A stretch of 64,000 bases of DNA, taken from Breoghania sp. L-A4. GTDB taxonomy: Bacteria; Pseudomonadota; Alphaproteobacteria; Rhizobiales; Stappiaceae. Of this stretch, positions 46,192-55,375 are shown piece after piece. A program made the position numbers and the translations under genes. The notes beneath the pieces were generated by a model. It had not been told where the DNA came from. It searched no databases and was given only the letters and a program-made list of their open reading frames with translations. Position 1 is the stretch's first letter. The number at the start of each line of letters is the position of its first letter. Where the stretch lies: positions 2,085,579 through 2,149,578 of the forward strand of contig NZ_CP031841.1 in NCBI RefSeq assembly GCF_003432385.1, given 5' to 3'.

Positions 46192-47577
46192 ATGTCCGAA
46201 TTCGACTACGATCTGTTCGTGATCGGAGCGGGATCGGGCGGCGTACGCGCCGCGCGGATCGCGGCCACCCATGGCGCCCGCGTGGCGATCGCCGAAGAGC
46301 ATCGCTACGGCGGCACCTGCGTGATCCGCGGTTGCGTGCCCAAGAAGCTTCTCGTCTATGCCTCGCAGTTCTCGGAGAGTTTCGAAGATGCGGCCGGTTT
46401 CGGTTGGGACGTTGGCGCGCGTTCCTTCGACTGGAAAGCATTGATCGCCGCCAAGGATCGCGAGATCAATCGGCTGGAGGGCATCTACCGCGGCAATCTG
46501 GAGCGCTCCGGCGTGGCGCTTTTCGATAGCCGCGCCGAGCTGGACGGTCCCAACGCGGTGCGCCTGGTCAAGGACGGCCGGCGTGTCACCGCCGCCAAGA
46601 TCCTGATCGCCACCGGCGGCGCGCCGAACAACGACATGCGTCTTGAGGGTGTCGAGCACACGATCACCTCCAATGAGGTCTTTTATCTTCCCGAATTTCC
46701 CAAACGTGTGGTGATCGCCGGCGGCGGCTTCATCGCGGTGGAGTTCGCCGGCATCTTCAATGGTCTGGGCTCCGAGACGACGCTGATCTATCGCGGCGAG
46801 GAAATCCTGCGCGGCTTCGATGACGACCTGCGCCAGGCGCTGCACGCGGAGATGGAGAAGAAGGGCATTCGGGTGATCACAGAGGACGTCTTCTCCCGGA
46901 TCGAGAAGACCGATACCGGGCTGATCGGCCACACCAATGCCGGCGAGCAGATCGAGGCTGACCAGATCCTGATGGCCATCGGCCGCAATCCAAACACCAA
47001 GGGGCTCGGGCTGGAAGGCGCCGGCGTCAAGCTGGACGCGGCCGGAGCCATCCGCGTCGACGAACGCTCCCGCACCAACGTGCCATCGGTCTTCGCCGTG
47101 GGCGATGTGACCAACCGCGTCAACCTGACACCGGTGGCGATCCGCGAGGGCCACGCCTTCGCCGACACCGAATTCGGCGGCAAACCGGTTTCCGTGGACC
47201 ATTCCATGGTGCCTGCGGCCGTGTTTTCGCAGCCGGAAATCGGCACCGTCGGTCTGACGGAGACGGAGGCGCGCGCGCGGCATTCCTCGCTCGATATCTA
47301 TCGCGCCTCGTTCAGGCCGATGAAGCATACGCTGTCGGGCCGCGACGAGAAGATGCTGATGAAGCTGATCGTCGATGCGGACACGGACCGTGTGCTCGGG
47401 GTTCACGTGATGGGGCCGGATTCCGGCGAACTGGTTCAGGTGCTCGGCATCGCGCTGAAGATGGGCGCCACAAAGGCCGACTTCGACGCCACCATGGCCG
47501 TGCACCCGACCGCCGCCGAGGAACTCGTCACCATGCGCGAACCGAGCGAACGCGTCCGCCGCGAGGCCGCGGAATAG
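46192..47577 (+). CDS. gor: Glutathione-disulfide reductase
   Basis: A 461-residue flavoprotein disulfide reductase using NADPH to reduce GSSG. FAD motif [14 protein letters not shown] (~12-25), redox-active [24 protein letters not shown]-domain [17 protein letters not shown], and the C-terminal [11 protein letters not shown] with the catalytic His. Length is typical. Confidence 0.96.
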   Translation: MSEFDYDLFVIGAGSGGVRAARIAATHGARVAIAEEHRYGGTCVIRGCVPKKLLVYASQFSESFEDAAGFGWDVGARSFDWKALIAAKDREINRLEGIYRGNLERSGVALFDSRAELDGPNAVRLVKDGRRVTAAKILIATGGAPNNDMRLEGVEHTITSNEVFYLPEFPKRVVIAGGGFIAVEFAGIFNGLGSETTLIYRGEEILRGFDDDLRQALHAEMEKKGIRVITEDVFSRIEKTDTGLIGHTNAGEQIEADQILMAIGRNPNTKGLGLEGAGVKLDAAGAIRVDERSRTNVPSVFAVGDVTNRVNLTPVAIREGHAFADTEFGGKPVSVDHSMVPAAVFSQPEIGTVGLTETEARARHSSLDIYRASFRPMKHTLSGRDEKMLMKLIVDADTDRVLGVHVMGPDSGELVQVLGIALKMGATKADFDATMAVHPTAAEELVTMREPSERVRREAAE

Positions 47578-47599
47578 GGGCAATCCTCCGTTGCCGTCC

Positions 47600-47748
47600 G
47601 CAAGCGCCTTCACGAAGCGTTCGATCTCGTCTTCCGTATTGTAATAATGCACTGAGGCGCGGACCAGGGCGTCGAAGCCGCGTGTCGGCAGATCCAGTTG
47701 CGATGCGCGCGCCTGGGTGTGGGTGACGTTGATGCAGGAGGTGACGGG
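47600..47748 (-). pseudogene. C-terminal remnant of a class V aminotransferase/cysteine desulfurase-like gene
   Basis: Reading the minus strand, about 50 codons give [34 protein letters not shown], closely resembling the C-terminal end of the SufS-like class V aminotransferase family. No stop follows before gor and nothing upstream: the SDR gene begins at 47748. Only the tail of the gene survives, so it is a decayed fragment. Confidence 0.6.
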
Positions 47749-48515
47749 TGAGCACGGATCTGTTCAAACTCGAAGGCAAGCGGGCGATGGTGACGGGATC
47801 GTCGCAGGGCATCGGTTTCGCATTGGCGCGCGGCCTGATGGCGGCCGGTGCGGAGATTGTGCTCAACGGCCGTGATGCAGCACGGCTGGATGCCGCGGTG
47901 AAGCGATTGCGCGGCGAGGGCGGCACAGTGACCGGCCTGGCCTTCGATGTTACCGACCACGCGGCGGTGCGCGCGGCGGTGGACGGGGTCGAGGCTGGAA
48001 CCGGGCCGATCGACATCCTGGTCAACAATGCCGGCATGCAGCACCGGGCGCCGCTCGAGGACTTTCCCGCCGACGCCTTCGAGACGCTGCTGCAAACCAA
48101 TGTCGCCAGCGTCTTTCATGTCGGCCAGGCGGTGGCGCGGCACATGATCGGCCGTGGCGCCGGCAAGATCGTCAACATCTGCTCGGTGCAGACGGCGCTG
48201 GCCCGCCCCGGCATTGCCCCCTACACCGCCACCAAGGGCGCGGTAGCCAATCTCACTAAGGGAATGGCCACCGACTGGGCGAGGCACGGCCTGCAATGCA
48301 ACGGCCTGGCGCCGGGCTATTTCGACACGCCGCTCAATGCGGCGCTGGTCAGCGATGCGGATTTCAGCGCCTGGCTTGCCAAGCGGACACCGGCGGGACG
48401 CTGGGGCAGGGTCGAGGAACTGGTTGGCGCTTGCATCTTCCTGTCGTCGGAGGCGTCGTCCTTCGTCAACGGGGCGATCATCTATGTCGATGGCGGCATC
48501 ACCGCGTCCCTCTAA
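47748..48515 (+). CDS. Short-chain dehydrogenase/reductase, gluconate 5-dehydrogenase-like
   Basis: A 255-residue SDR. Cofactor motif [16 protein letters not shown], structural [10 protein letters not shown], catalytic Ser in CSVQTAL and [14 protein letters not shown], and the C-terminal [18 protein letters not shown]. The closest named group by pattern is gluconate 5-dehydrogenase (IdnO-like), acting on a sugar acid. The GTG start at 47748 has a GGAGG site upstream. Confidence 0.85.
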   Translation: MSTDLFKLEGKRAMVTGSSQGIGFALARGLMAAGAEIVLNGRDAARLDAAVKRLRGEGGTVTGLAFDVTDHAAVRAAVDGVEAGTGPIDILVNNAGMQHRAPLEDFPADAFETLLQTNVASVFHVGQAVARHMIGRGAGKIVNICSVQTALARPGIAPYTATKGAVANLTKGMATDWARHGLQCNGLAPGYFDTPLNAALVSDADFSAWLAKRTPAGRWGRVEELVGACIFLSSEASSFVNGAIIYVDGGITASL

Positions 48516-48700
48516 AGGCCCCGGATGCCGGCGCCCAGCCATGACGTCCATTCATTTGGTGCTTGTCCCAGGCCTGGGGGACGGGCTCCGCCGCGACGAA
48601 AACATCAGCACGGGCTTTGAGAATCTTCGCGCGATTTTCTATGTCTAGGGAGACCGGCTGCGCCCGATGAGCAGCCCGAGATCCGTACGTTTTGGAATCA

Positions 48701-49303
48701 ATGGCAATGACGGACACCATCTCCTATTTCGGCTACGGCTCGCTCGTCAATTGCGATACGCGGACGCCCGGCAGCATCGTCGCACGGGGCACCCTGTCCG
48801 GCTGGGTGCGTGAATGGCGCATCGCGGGGCCCACGCCGCGCGGCGGCGTGTGCAGCCTGACGGTGCGGCCGGAAGCAGGCACGGACATTCGCGGGCTGAT
48901 GGTGCGCGAACACAGCTCCGGACTGGCGGCGCTTGATGAGCGCGAAGGACGTTACGACCGCGTCGATCTCGATGAGGGCTCGTTTTGTGCGGACCCGGAC
49001 GCTCCGGCTCATGACGGGCGCGGGTTCGTTTACCGCGCCCGCTCGGAACACTACCGCTGGGGCGATGCGGATCATCCGATCCTGCTGAGTTACGTGGATT
49101 GCGTGCTGGCGGGTTTCTACCGGCACTGGGGCGAGGCCGGCGTGCGCCATTTCATTGAGACCACCCACGGCTGGCACGTGCCCATCCTCGACGACCGCGA
49201 AGCGCCGCGCTACCCGCGCGCGGTGGCGCTTGGCGAGGATTTGCTCGGATTGATCGACGCGGCGCTGGCGGACGCCGATGTTCGGTGGCTCGTGGCGGCT
49301 TGA
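48701..49303 (+). CDS. Gamma-glutamylcyclotransferase-family protein
   Basis: A ~200-residue protein beginning MAMTDTISYFGYGSLVNCDTR. The YGSL motif and the later LAALDEREGRYDRVDLDEG segment, which holds the catalytic Glu, identify the GGCT/AIG2-like fold. Members cleave gamma-glutamyl peptides or gamma-glutamylamines. Together with gor and YbdK nearby, a glutathione-related role is suggested. Start 48701 or 48707 are equally possible. Confidence 0.8.
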   Translation: MAMTDTISYFGYGSLVNCDTRTPGSIVARGTLSGWVREWRIAGPTPRGGVCSLTVRPEAGTDIRGLMVREHSSGLAALDEREGRYDRVDLDEGSFCADPDAPAHDGRGFVYRARSEHYRWGDADHPILLSYVDCVLAGFYRHWGEAGVRHFIETTHGWHVPILDDREAPRYPRAVALGEDLLGLIDAALADADVRWLVAA

Positions 49304-49313
49304 GTGCCCGGAC

Positions 49314-50446
49314 CTACGTACACCCCGCCATGGTCTCCGCGATGAGATGGTCGACGACGGCGCGCAGGGCTTCCGGCGTGCCGGCGCCGCTTTCCAGCGC
49401 CGCGTTGTAGACCGCCAGCTGCTTGTCGGCGGAGGTGCCGTGCGAGACCATGGCGCGGGCATGTTCAACGGCCGCGCGGCAGCGGAAGAAATCCGCGTCC
49501 TCGCCGATCAGCTCCATCAGTTCGTCGATCAGTTCCTCGAACGGCACCATGGCGCCGCGGCCGAAATCGATCAGCGCGCCTTGCGTTCCGTGCCGCTGCG
49601 CCTGCCAGCGGTTTTCCGCGATCAGAAAGCGGGAATACTCACGCCAGCGCTGATTGTCGATGCGCAGGCGATAGAGCATGCGGCACAGGCAACGGAAGAT
49701 CGCGGCAATCGCGATGGCGTCGTCGAGCGTGGTGCAGACGTCGGTGACGCGCATTTCCAGCGTCGGGAACCGGTCGGAAGGGCGCAGGTCCCACCACACC
49801 TTCGTGGCGTCCTGGATCTGGCCGGCGGAGACCAGCGTGTCGATGGTTCTGCGGTATTCGCCGGGCTTTCGAAGGTCTCGGGCAGACCGGTGCGCGGCAA
49901 CTCATTGAACACCGCCAGCCGGTAGGACTTCAGCCCCGAGGGCTGGCCGCGCCAGAACGGCGAGGAGGTGGAGAGCGCCAGCAGATGCGGCAGGAAATAG
50001 GTGAGCTGGTTCAGCAGGTCGATGCGCAGGTCTTCGTCCTCGATCGCCACATGCACGTGCATGCCGCAGATCAGCAGCCGCCGCGCCACCACCTGCATGT
50101 CGCGGGCGATGTCGTTGTAACGCGCCAGGTCGGTGTGCGACTGGCGCGTCCAGTCGGCGAACGGATGAGTTGAGGCGGCGATGGGCGCCAGCCCATGCGC
50201 GCTGGCCTTCTCGGCGATCGTCCGGCGCAGCAGGGCCAACTCGTCGCGCGCCTGGCCGAGCGTTTCGCACACCGGCGTGCCGATCTCGATCTGGCAGCGC
50301 AGGAATTCGGTCGACACCCGGTCCGACAGCGCCTCCTTGCAGGCGTCGAACAGCGCCTGTGGCGGATCATCCGCGAGATCGCGGGTTTCGCGATCAACGA
50401 GCAGGTATTCCTCTTCAATGCCGAGGGTGAAGGAGGGCGCGTCCAT
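49314..50446 (-). CDS. ybdK: YbdK-type carboxylate-amine ligase, frameshifted
   Basis: 377 residues after repair, in the glutamate-cysteine ligase 2 family, which makes gamma-glutamylcysteine weakly in E. coli. [50 protein letters not shown], and [34 protein letters not shown] carry the family signature. One G is missing at 49860-49865 (AAGCCCGGCGAA on the coding strand), joining LPETFESP to [13 protein letters not shown] 50446 was chosen as [14 protein letters not shown] is the usual N-terminus. Confidence 0.9.
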
Positions 50447-50509
50447 GATCCCAGCATCGGCTTTTGTGCGGAGGCTGGTCAAGCGCTTCCTGACGCGGGG
50501 GAGCCTGCT

Positions 50510-51232
50510 TCAGCCGACCAGTCCCTGCAGCAGATGGCCGATCGCCCACGCGATGCCCGCGGCGGCAAGGCCAATGCTCGTGGTTTCCAGTCCCGACCAG
50601 ACCCAGTGTTGAGTCGACCAGCGGCTCTTGATCGAGCCGATAGCGAAGAACACCATCGCGGTCATCACGGTGGCGATGAACGCCGAGGCACCGGTATGCA
50701 GCGCGAAGGGCAGCAGGGGGACCGTACCGCACAGGACGAAGGCGGCGAAGGTCGAGCCGGCGGCCTTGGCCGGCGAGCGCTGGGCCAGCGACACGCCATG
50801 CTCCTCGGTGAGCATGGTGTCTATCCAGTTCTCCTTGTGCGCCGTGACGAGTTTGACGATGCGCTCCAGTTCGTCGCCGACAAAGCCCTTGGCCAGGAAA
50901 ATCTGGCGGATTTCTTCCCGTTCGCCATCCGGATATTGGGCGATGTGGGTCTCTTCCATAAGCCTGAGGCGCTTGTAGTCGTCGAGTTCCGTCTTCGTGC
51001 CGGAGTAATTCGCCGCCGCCATGGAAAATCCGTCGGCCAGCAGATTGGCAAGGCCCAGAACCAGAATGACGCCCGCCGACAGATCCGCGCCGATCACGCC
51101 CGCGACGATCGCAAAGGTGGTCACCGCCCCGTCGATGCCGCCATAGACCCAGTCGCGCAGGTAGTTGACTTGCGGCCCCTTGCGGATACGCCGTGCGATG
51201 GCATCCCGCGTGTGTTCGTGCTCCAATTTCAT
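50510..51232 (-). CDS. VIT1/CCC1-family iron/manganese transporter
   Basis: A 240-residue inner-membrane protein. VYGGIDGAVTTFAIVAGVIGADLSAGVILVLGLANLLADGFSMAAANYSGTKTELD is the conserved first half of the VIT1/CCC1 family. A charged cytoplasmic metal-binding region follows (EREEIRQIFLAKGFVGDELERIVKLV), then three C-terminal membrane segments. It probably exports or sequesters Fe2+/Mn2+. ATG 51232 matches the family start. Confidence 0.9.
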   Translation of the reverse strand: MKLEHEHTRDAIARRIRKGPQVNYLRDWVYGGIDGAVTTFAIVAGVIGADLSAGVILVLGLANLLADGFSMAAANYSGTKTELDDYKRLRLMEETHIAQYPDGEREEIRQIFLAKGFVGDELERIVKLVTAHKENWIDTMLTEEHGVSLAQRSPAKAAGSTFAAFVLCGTVPLLPFALHTGASAFIATVMTAMVFFAIGSIKSRWSTQHWVWSGLETTSIGLAAAGIAWAIGHLLQGLVG

Positions 51233-51534
51233 GCGCGTTCCGATGTGACCTGGTGCTTTCTCTCTCGCTGAACAATGTCTGCTATAATCGCTTCGGTAAA
51301 TGCATCGGGCAAACCGGTGGCCTTGTACGGTTGCTGCGTGTATAAACGCGCCCGTGCTGGCAGGCTGGCGGGGCGCTTCCCATTTGGAAGGGATACCCGC
51401 ATGTTTTGGGCGAAACGGTCTTGCGGGACAGGTCCCGATTAGGGGATATGGAACGCTCGCGACGGCCACACTATCATGCAAGGCGGGACGAGGTGCCGGA
51501 CAAGGCACATTGGTTGCGTACCAGGGAGACGATC
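51233..51534. promoter_or_regulatory. Divergent promoter region, VIT1/CCC1 gene and DAHP synthase
   Basis: 302 bp with no gene. A leader peptide for the DAHP synthase is not evident. A GCTATAATCG block at 51282-51291 resembles a -10 element (TATAAT) for a plus-strand transcript. Confidence 0.5.
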
Positions 51535-52914
51535 ATGGCGGAGAAATGGACACCGAAAACCTGGCGCTCGAAGCCGGTTCAGCAGGTGCCCGAGTATCGG
51601 GATCAGGCAGCGCTCGAGGCCATGGAAGCTCGGCTTGCGAGCTATCCGCCGCTGGTTTTCGCAGGCGAGGCGCGCAAGCTGAAGAAGCAGCTCGCCGAGG
51701 TTGCCAACGGCAAGGCGTTTCTGCTCCAGGGCGGCGACTGCGCCGAGAGCTTCGCCGAGCATGACGCCGACAACATCCGCGATTTCTTCCGGGTCTTTCT
51801 GCAAATGGCGGTCGTGCTGACCTATGCAGCCGCCTCGCCGGTGGTGAAAGTGGGGCGCATCGCGGGACAGTTCGCAAAGCCGCGCTCCTCGTCGACCGAG
51901 AAGCAGGGCGATGTGGAGCTGCCGAGTTATCGTGGCGACATCGTCAACGACATCGATTTCACCCAAGCCGGCCGCGAGCCGGATCCCGCGCGCCTCGAGA
52001 TGGCCTACCGCCAGTCGGCGGCCACGCTGAATCTGCTGCGCGCCTTCGCGCAGGGCGGTTTCGCCAATCTCGACCACGTGCATCGTTGGATGCTGGGTTT
52101 CGTCAAGGACAGCCCGCAGGCGCATCGCTATCAGGTGCTGGCGGACCGCATCTCCGAGTCGCTCAACTTCATGCGCGCCTGCGGCATCGATCCGGACACC
52201 GCGCCGCAGTTGCGCTCGACCGATTTCTTCACCAGCCACGAAGCGCTGCTGCTTGGCTACGAGGAAGCAATGACGCGTGTCGATTCCACGTCCGGCGACT
52301 GGTACGCGACCTCCGGCCACATGCTGTGGATCGGCGACCGCACCCGCCAGCTCGACCATGCGCATCTGGAATTCTTCCGCGGCATCAAGAACCCGATCGG
52401 CATGAAGTGCGGCCCCTCGATCGAGCCGGACGAGCTGCTGCGCGCCCTGGACATTCTCAACCCGGAGAATGAGGCCGGCCGCATGACGCTGATCGCCCGT
52501 TTTGGCGCGGACAAGGTCTATGATCATCTGCCGGCGCTGGTGCGCGCGGTGGAGCGCGAAGGCCGCAAGGTGGTGTGGTCGTGCGATCCGATGCACGGCA
52601 ACACGATCAAGGCGACCTCGGGCTTCAAGACCCGTCCGTTCGACCGCATCATGAGCGAGGTGGAAGCCTTCTTCACGGTGCACCGGGCGGAAGGCACCCA
52701 CGCGGGTGGCATCCATGTGGAGATGACCGGCAAGAATGTCACCGAATGCACCGGCGGCGCGCGGGCGATTTCCGACGACGACCTGTCGGATCGCTATCAC
52801 ACCCATTGTGATCCGCGGTTGAACGCCGATCAGGCGCTTGAGCTGGCCTTCCTGGTTGCGGAAAACCTCAAGAAGGAACGCGACGGACGTCAGCAGATCG
52901 CGGCCGTGTCGTAG
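51535..52914 (+). CDS. Class II 3-deoxy-7-phosphoheptulonate synthase
   Basis: A 459-residue plant/mycobacterial-type DAHP synthase, first step of the shikimate pathway. Starts [21 protein letters not shown], the usual alphaproteobacterial N-terminus. [62 protein letters not shown] and [20 protein letters not shown] are the signature blocks. Ends in a rho-independent terminator. The symbol aroG/aroF is not fixed for this class. Confidence 0.96.
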   Translation: MAEKWTPKTWRSKPVQQVPEYRDQAALEAMEARLASYPPLVFAGEARKLKKQLAEVANGKAFLLQGGDCAESFAEHDADNIRDFFRVFLQMAVVLTYAAASPVVKVGRIAGQFAKPRSSSTEKQGDVELPSYRGDIVNDIDFTQAGREPDPARLEMAYRQSAATLNLLRAFAQGGFANLDHVHRWMLGFVKDSPQAHRYQVLADRISESLNFMRACGIDPDTAPQLRSTDFFTSHEALLLGYEEAMTRVDSTSGDWYATSGHMLWIGDRTRQLDHAHLEFFRGIKNPIGMKCGPSIEPDELLRALDILNPENEAGRMTLIARFGADKVYDHLPALVRAVEREGRKVVWSCDPMHGNTIKATSGFKTRPFDRIMSEVEAFFTVHRAEGTHAGGIHVEMTGKNVTECTGGARAISDDDLSDRYHTHCDPRLNADQALELAFLVAENLKKERDGRQQIAAVS

Positions 52915-52939
52915 CGTTCACCTTGCAAACTGCTTTCTG

Positions 52940-52970
52940 GACGGCGCCCGCGTGGCGCCGTCTTTGTTTT
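52940..52970 (+). terminator. Rho-independent terminator of the DAHP synthase gene
   Basis: GACGGCGCC (52940-52948) pairs with GGCGCCGTC (52954-52962), loop of 5 bases, followed by TTTGTTTT. Confidence 0.9.
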
Positions 52971-53096
52971 CCGGTTGCCTATTGTTTTCCGGTGTTCCCG
53001 CGGTCTCAACAGTGCGTTCAACGCATGCCGATTGACCGGCGGGCGTGCGATATGGGATTCCCGTTGCAGGAAACTCAATCATCTGGAGCGTTCGCC

Positions 53097-53894
53097 ATGT
53101 CGCGCTTGCCGCCGCTTTTCATTTCGCACGGATCGCCGATGCTGCTGCTGCAGAACACCGCCGCGCGGGCGTTTCTGGGCAGCTATGGCGCTCAGCTCGG
53201 AAAACCGGACGCCATCGTTATCGCCTCGGCGCATTTCGAGACCGAGCGGCCGTCCGTCGTCACCGACCCCGCGCCGGGCATGATCTACGACATGCACGGC
53301 TTTCCAAAGGAACTCTATCAGGTGCAATATCGGGCCCCTGGCGCGCCCGCTGTCGCCCAGCGTGTCGCGCGGTTGCTCGGTGACGCGGGGCTGGCGCCGG
53401 ATCTGGTTGCCGAGCGCGGCTACGACCACGGCACCTGGGTGCCCTTGTCGCTGCTCTATCCGGATGCAGATATTCCCGTGGTGCAGATCGCCGTGCAGCC
53501 GGACATGGGCCCCGCGCATCATCTGCGTATGGGCGAAGCGCTTTCGTCGCTGGCCGACGAGAACATCCTGGTGATCGGGTCCGGATCGCTGACCCACAAT
53601 CTGCACGAGTTGCGGGCGCCAGATGGCGGGCGCAGGGCGCTGGCCGACGCCGAACCGGCCTGGGTGAAGGAATTTGCCGACTGGGTAGGCGACAGGATCG
53701 CCGCGGGCGATGCTGAGGCGCTCGCCGACTATCGCGCCCGCGCGCCCCACGCCGTGCGCAATCATCCCACGGACGAGCACTATCTGCCCGTTCTCGTGGC
53801 GATTGGCGCAGCCAAGGGGAACCGCGCCGGGGCGTGCATTCACTCAAGCCATGAGTATGGCGTGTTGCGCATGGACGCCTTCGCATTCCAATAG
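53097..53894 (+). CDS. DODA-type class III extradiol dioxygenase
   Basis: A 265-residue LigB-family protein, close to plant DODA and E. coli YgiD. FISHGSPMLLL, IASAHFETERPSV, YDMHGFPKELYQVQY, YDHGTWVPLSLLYPDADIPVVQIAVQ and SGSLTHNLHELR keep the metal-binding His residues (in SHGSP and AHFE). It opens catechol-like rings or acts as a related zinc enzyme; substrate unknown. Start at MSRLPPLF; an in-frame ATG at about 53052 is possible. Confidence 0.88.
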   Translation: MSRLPPLFISHGSPMLLLQNTAARAFLGSYGAQLGKPDAIVIASAHFETERPSVVTDPAPGMIYDMHGFPKELYQVQYRAPGAPAVAQRVARLLGDAGLAPDLVAERGYDHGTWVPLSLLYPDADIPVVQIAVQPDMGPAHHLRMGEALSSLADENILVIGSGSLTHNLHELRAPDGGRRALADAEPAWVKEFADWVGDRIAAGDAEALADYRARAPHAVRNHPTDEHYLPVLVAIGAAKGNRAGACIHSSHEYGVLRMDAFAFQ

Positions 53895-54075
53895 AATCAG
53901 TCCGGGAGAAGTGGGAGCCGATTGCCCGTCCGGATTTGTTTTGAAACGATCCGGTGGATTTCCGCGAAACGGACCTCCTCCAGGTCACGGGTGACTCAAG
54001 TCGCCGTTCCTGCCGCCGTCCCCGGGTGTCGTAATATACTTATTTAGAATGCATATTTGAAAATGCGAGTGCGCT

Positions 54076-54081
54076 GTATAC
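54076..54081 (+). promoter_or_regulatory. Possible -10 element upstream of the response regulator
   Basis: TATACT in an AT-rich stretch (54030-54210), about 170 bp before the GTG start. A TTGAAA lies upstream but the spacing is short (14 bp). The leader contains a GTTCAT/ATGAAC dyad at about 54150-54174. Confidence 0.3.
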
Positions 54082-54251
54082 TGGGATGACGCCGTATTCG
54101 GTGACAAATCCGGAGGATTGGTGTCCGGGGCGCCCAAATATATATAAACGTTCATTTGATTTATTCTGATGAACATCGCTTATCGTTTAACAAATCAGAA
54201 ATATTACCATGGGATATGTACGTTATCCGTCGGGTGCGTGGGAGGCTGCTT

Positions 54252-54779
54252 GTGAGCGTGCGCATTTCCTTGAATAAGATTTCGGTCCTGGTGATTGACG
54301 ACAATCTGTTCATGCGATCGCTGCTGCGCGCCGTGTTGCAGGGGCTGGGCTGCGGCGTGGTGCATCTGGCGGAAGACGGGCGCATCGGCATGGAGCGCTT
54401 GCTCAAGTACCGGCCGGATATCGTTATTTGCGATTGGGTCATGGCGCCGGTCAACGGCGCGGACTTCATCAAGCGCCTGCGCAAAGACAAGGATCAGGCG
54501 GTCGCGACCACGCCGGTGATCATGCTGACGTCGTTCAACAAGCGCGCCTATGTGGTGCAGGCGGCGCGCCTGGGGGCCAATGAGTTCCTGGCCAAGCCGG
54601 TGTCGCCCACCCAGCTCTACCAGCGTATCGAGCGGATCGTCACCGAGACCCGGCCCTTCGTTCGCGTCCCCGGTTACTTTGGTCCGATGCCGCGCGGCGC
54701 GGAACCCGATTCCAAGACGCTGGCGAAAATCGCCGCGGTCATGGCGACGCCCTTGCCGCGCACCAGCACCTTGTTCTGA
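54252..54779 (+). CDS. CheY-like response regulator
   Basis: A 175-residue stand-alone receiver. ISVLVIDDNLFMRSLLRAVLQGLG has the acidic pair, PDIVICDWVMAPVNGADFIKRLR the phospho-Asp, and VIMLTSFNKRAYVVQAARLGANEFLAKPVSPTQL the switch Thr/Ser and Lys. The C-terminal ~40 residues are a short extension without output domain. The GTG start has a GGAGG site 6 bases upstream; the protein-coding frame runs further up but less convincingly. A cognate kinase is not adjacent. Confidence 0.88.
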   Translation: MSVRISLNKISVLVIDDNLFMRSLLRAVLQGLGCGVVHLAEDGRIGMERLLKYRPDIVICDWVMAPVNGADFIKRLRKDKDQAVATTPVIMLTSFNKRAYVVQAARLGANEFLAKPVSPTQLYQRIERIVTETRPFVRVPGYFGPMPRGAEPDSKTLAKIAAVMATPLPRTSTLF

Positions 54780-54977
54780 TATCCGGACGGCGCCGCGTTT
54801 GCCTGTTGCGCGCTTTCAATGCACTCCCGCACAGCCCCTCGCGTTGACTCCATGCGCCTTGCCGATCTGCGCGGTCAGCGTGGCGCCGTGTGAACGCCGG
54901 CCGAGCCGGATGGCGGAGGCCAGGCAGCCGGGATTGGAGACAGTATGTCGGCTTTCCCTCGAGCGCTGGATGCTCTC

Positions 54978-55245
54978 GAGCGTTTCCTTGTTAAATGGAA
55001 TCAATTCTGTTGGTCCAAGCCGGTTCGATCCGCGAGGAAACGGGCGAACGGCGTAGCCCATGCTACGGCAGAGGCCGTTGACGCGGCGGACGGCCGGTTT
55101 GGACCAACCCTTTGGGCGGGATGAATTTTCCCGAATATCGGCGAGGCCCGTCTCGGCCATATCCGCGATATGCCCTTCGCCAATCCTCTTGATCCTCGAC
55201 AAAATTCATCTCCGCAGAATGGTTCCATTTATCAAGGAAACGCTC
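54978..55245. repeat. Inverted-repeat element with nested dyads (MITE-like)
   Basis: GAGCGTTTCCTTGTTAAATGG at the left is the near-perfect inverse of the right end (...CCATTTATCAAGGAAACGCTC), about 30 bp each. Inside, TTGGTCCAAGCCGG (near 55010) pairs with CCGGTTTGGACCAA (near 55093-55106). Total about 268 bp, with a minus-strand reading frame that has no recognised family. No target duplication could be shown. It fills most of the 54780-55375 gap upstream of nadE. Confidence 0.65.
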
Positions 55246-55375
55246 TAGTGGTAGCCGTTCGGGGAACGCAGCCTTCCGCGTCGCCGTTCACGCTGATATC
55301 CAATTGAACCTTCGGATTGAATTGCCCCGATGGCGGCAACACGCCGTTGGGATTGATTCCGCCGGACGCCAGACC

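Noticed and set aside
48541-48648. 35-residue frame MTSIHLVLVPGLGDG...
   Set aside because: It resembles the start of an alpha/beta hydrolase but is too short, and nothing homologous follows; not supported as a gene.
54816-55202. Minus-strand frame inside the inverted-repeat element
   Set aside because: The frame follows the repeat's symmetry and has no recognised domain; better explained as part of the element.
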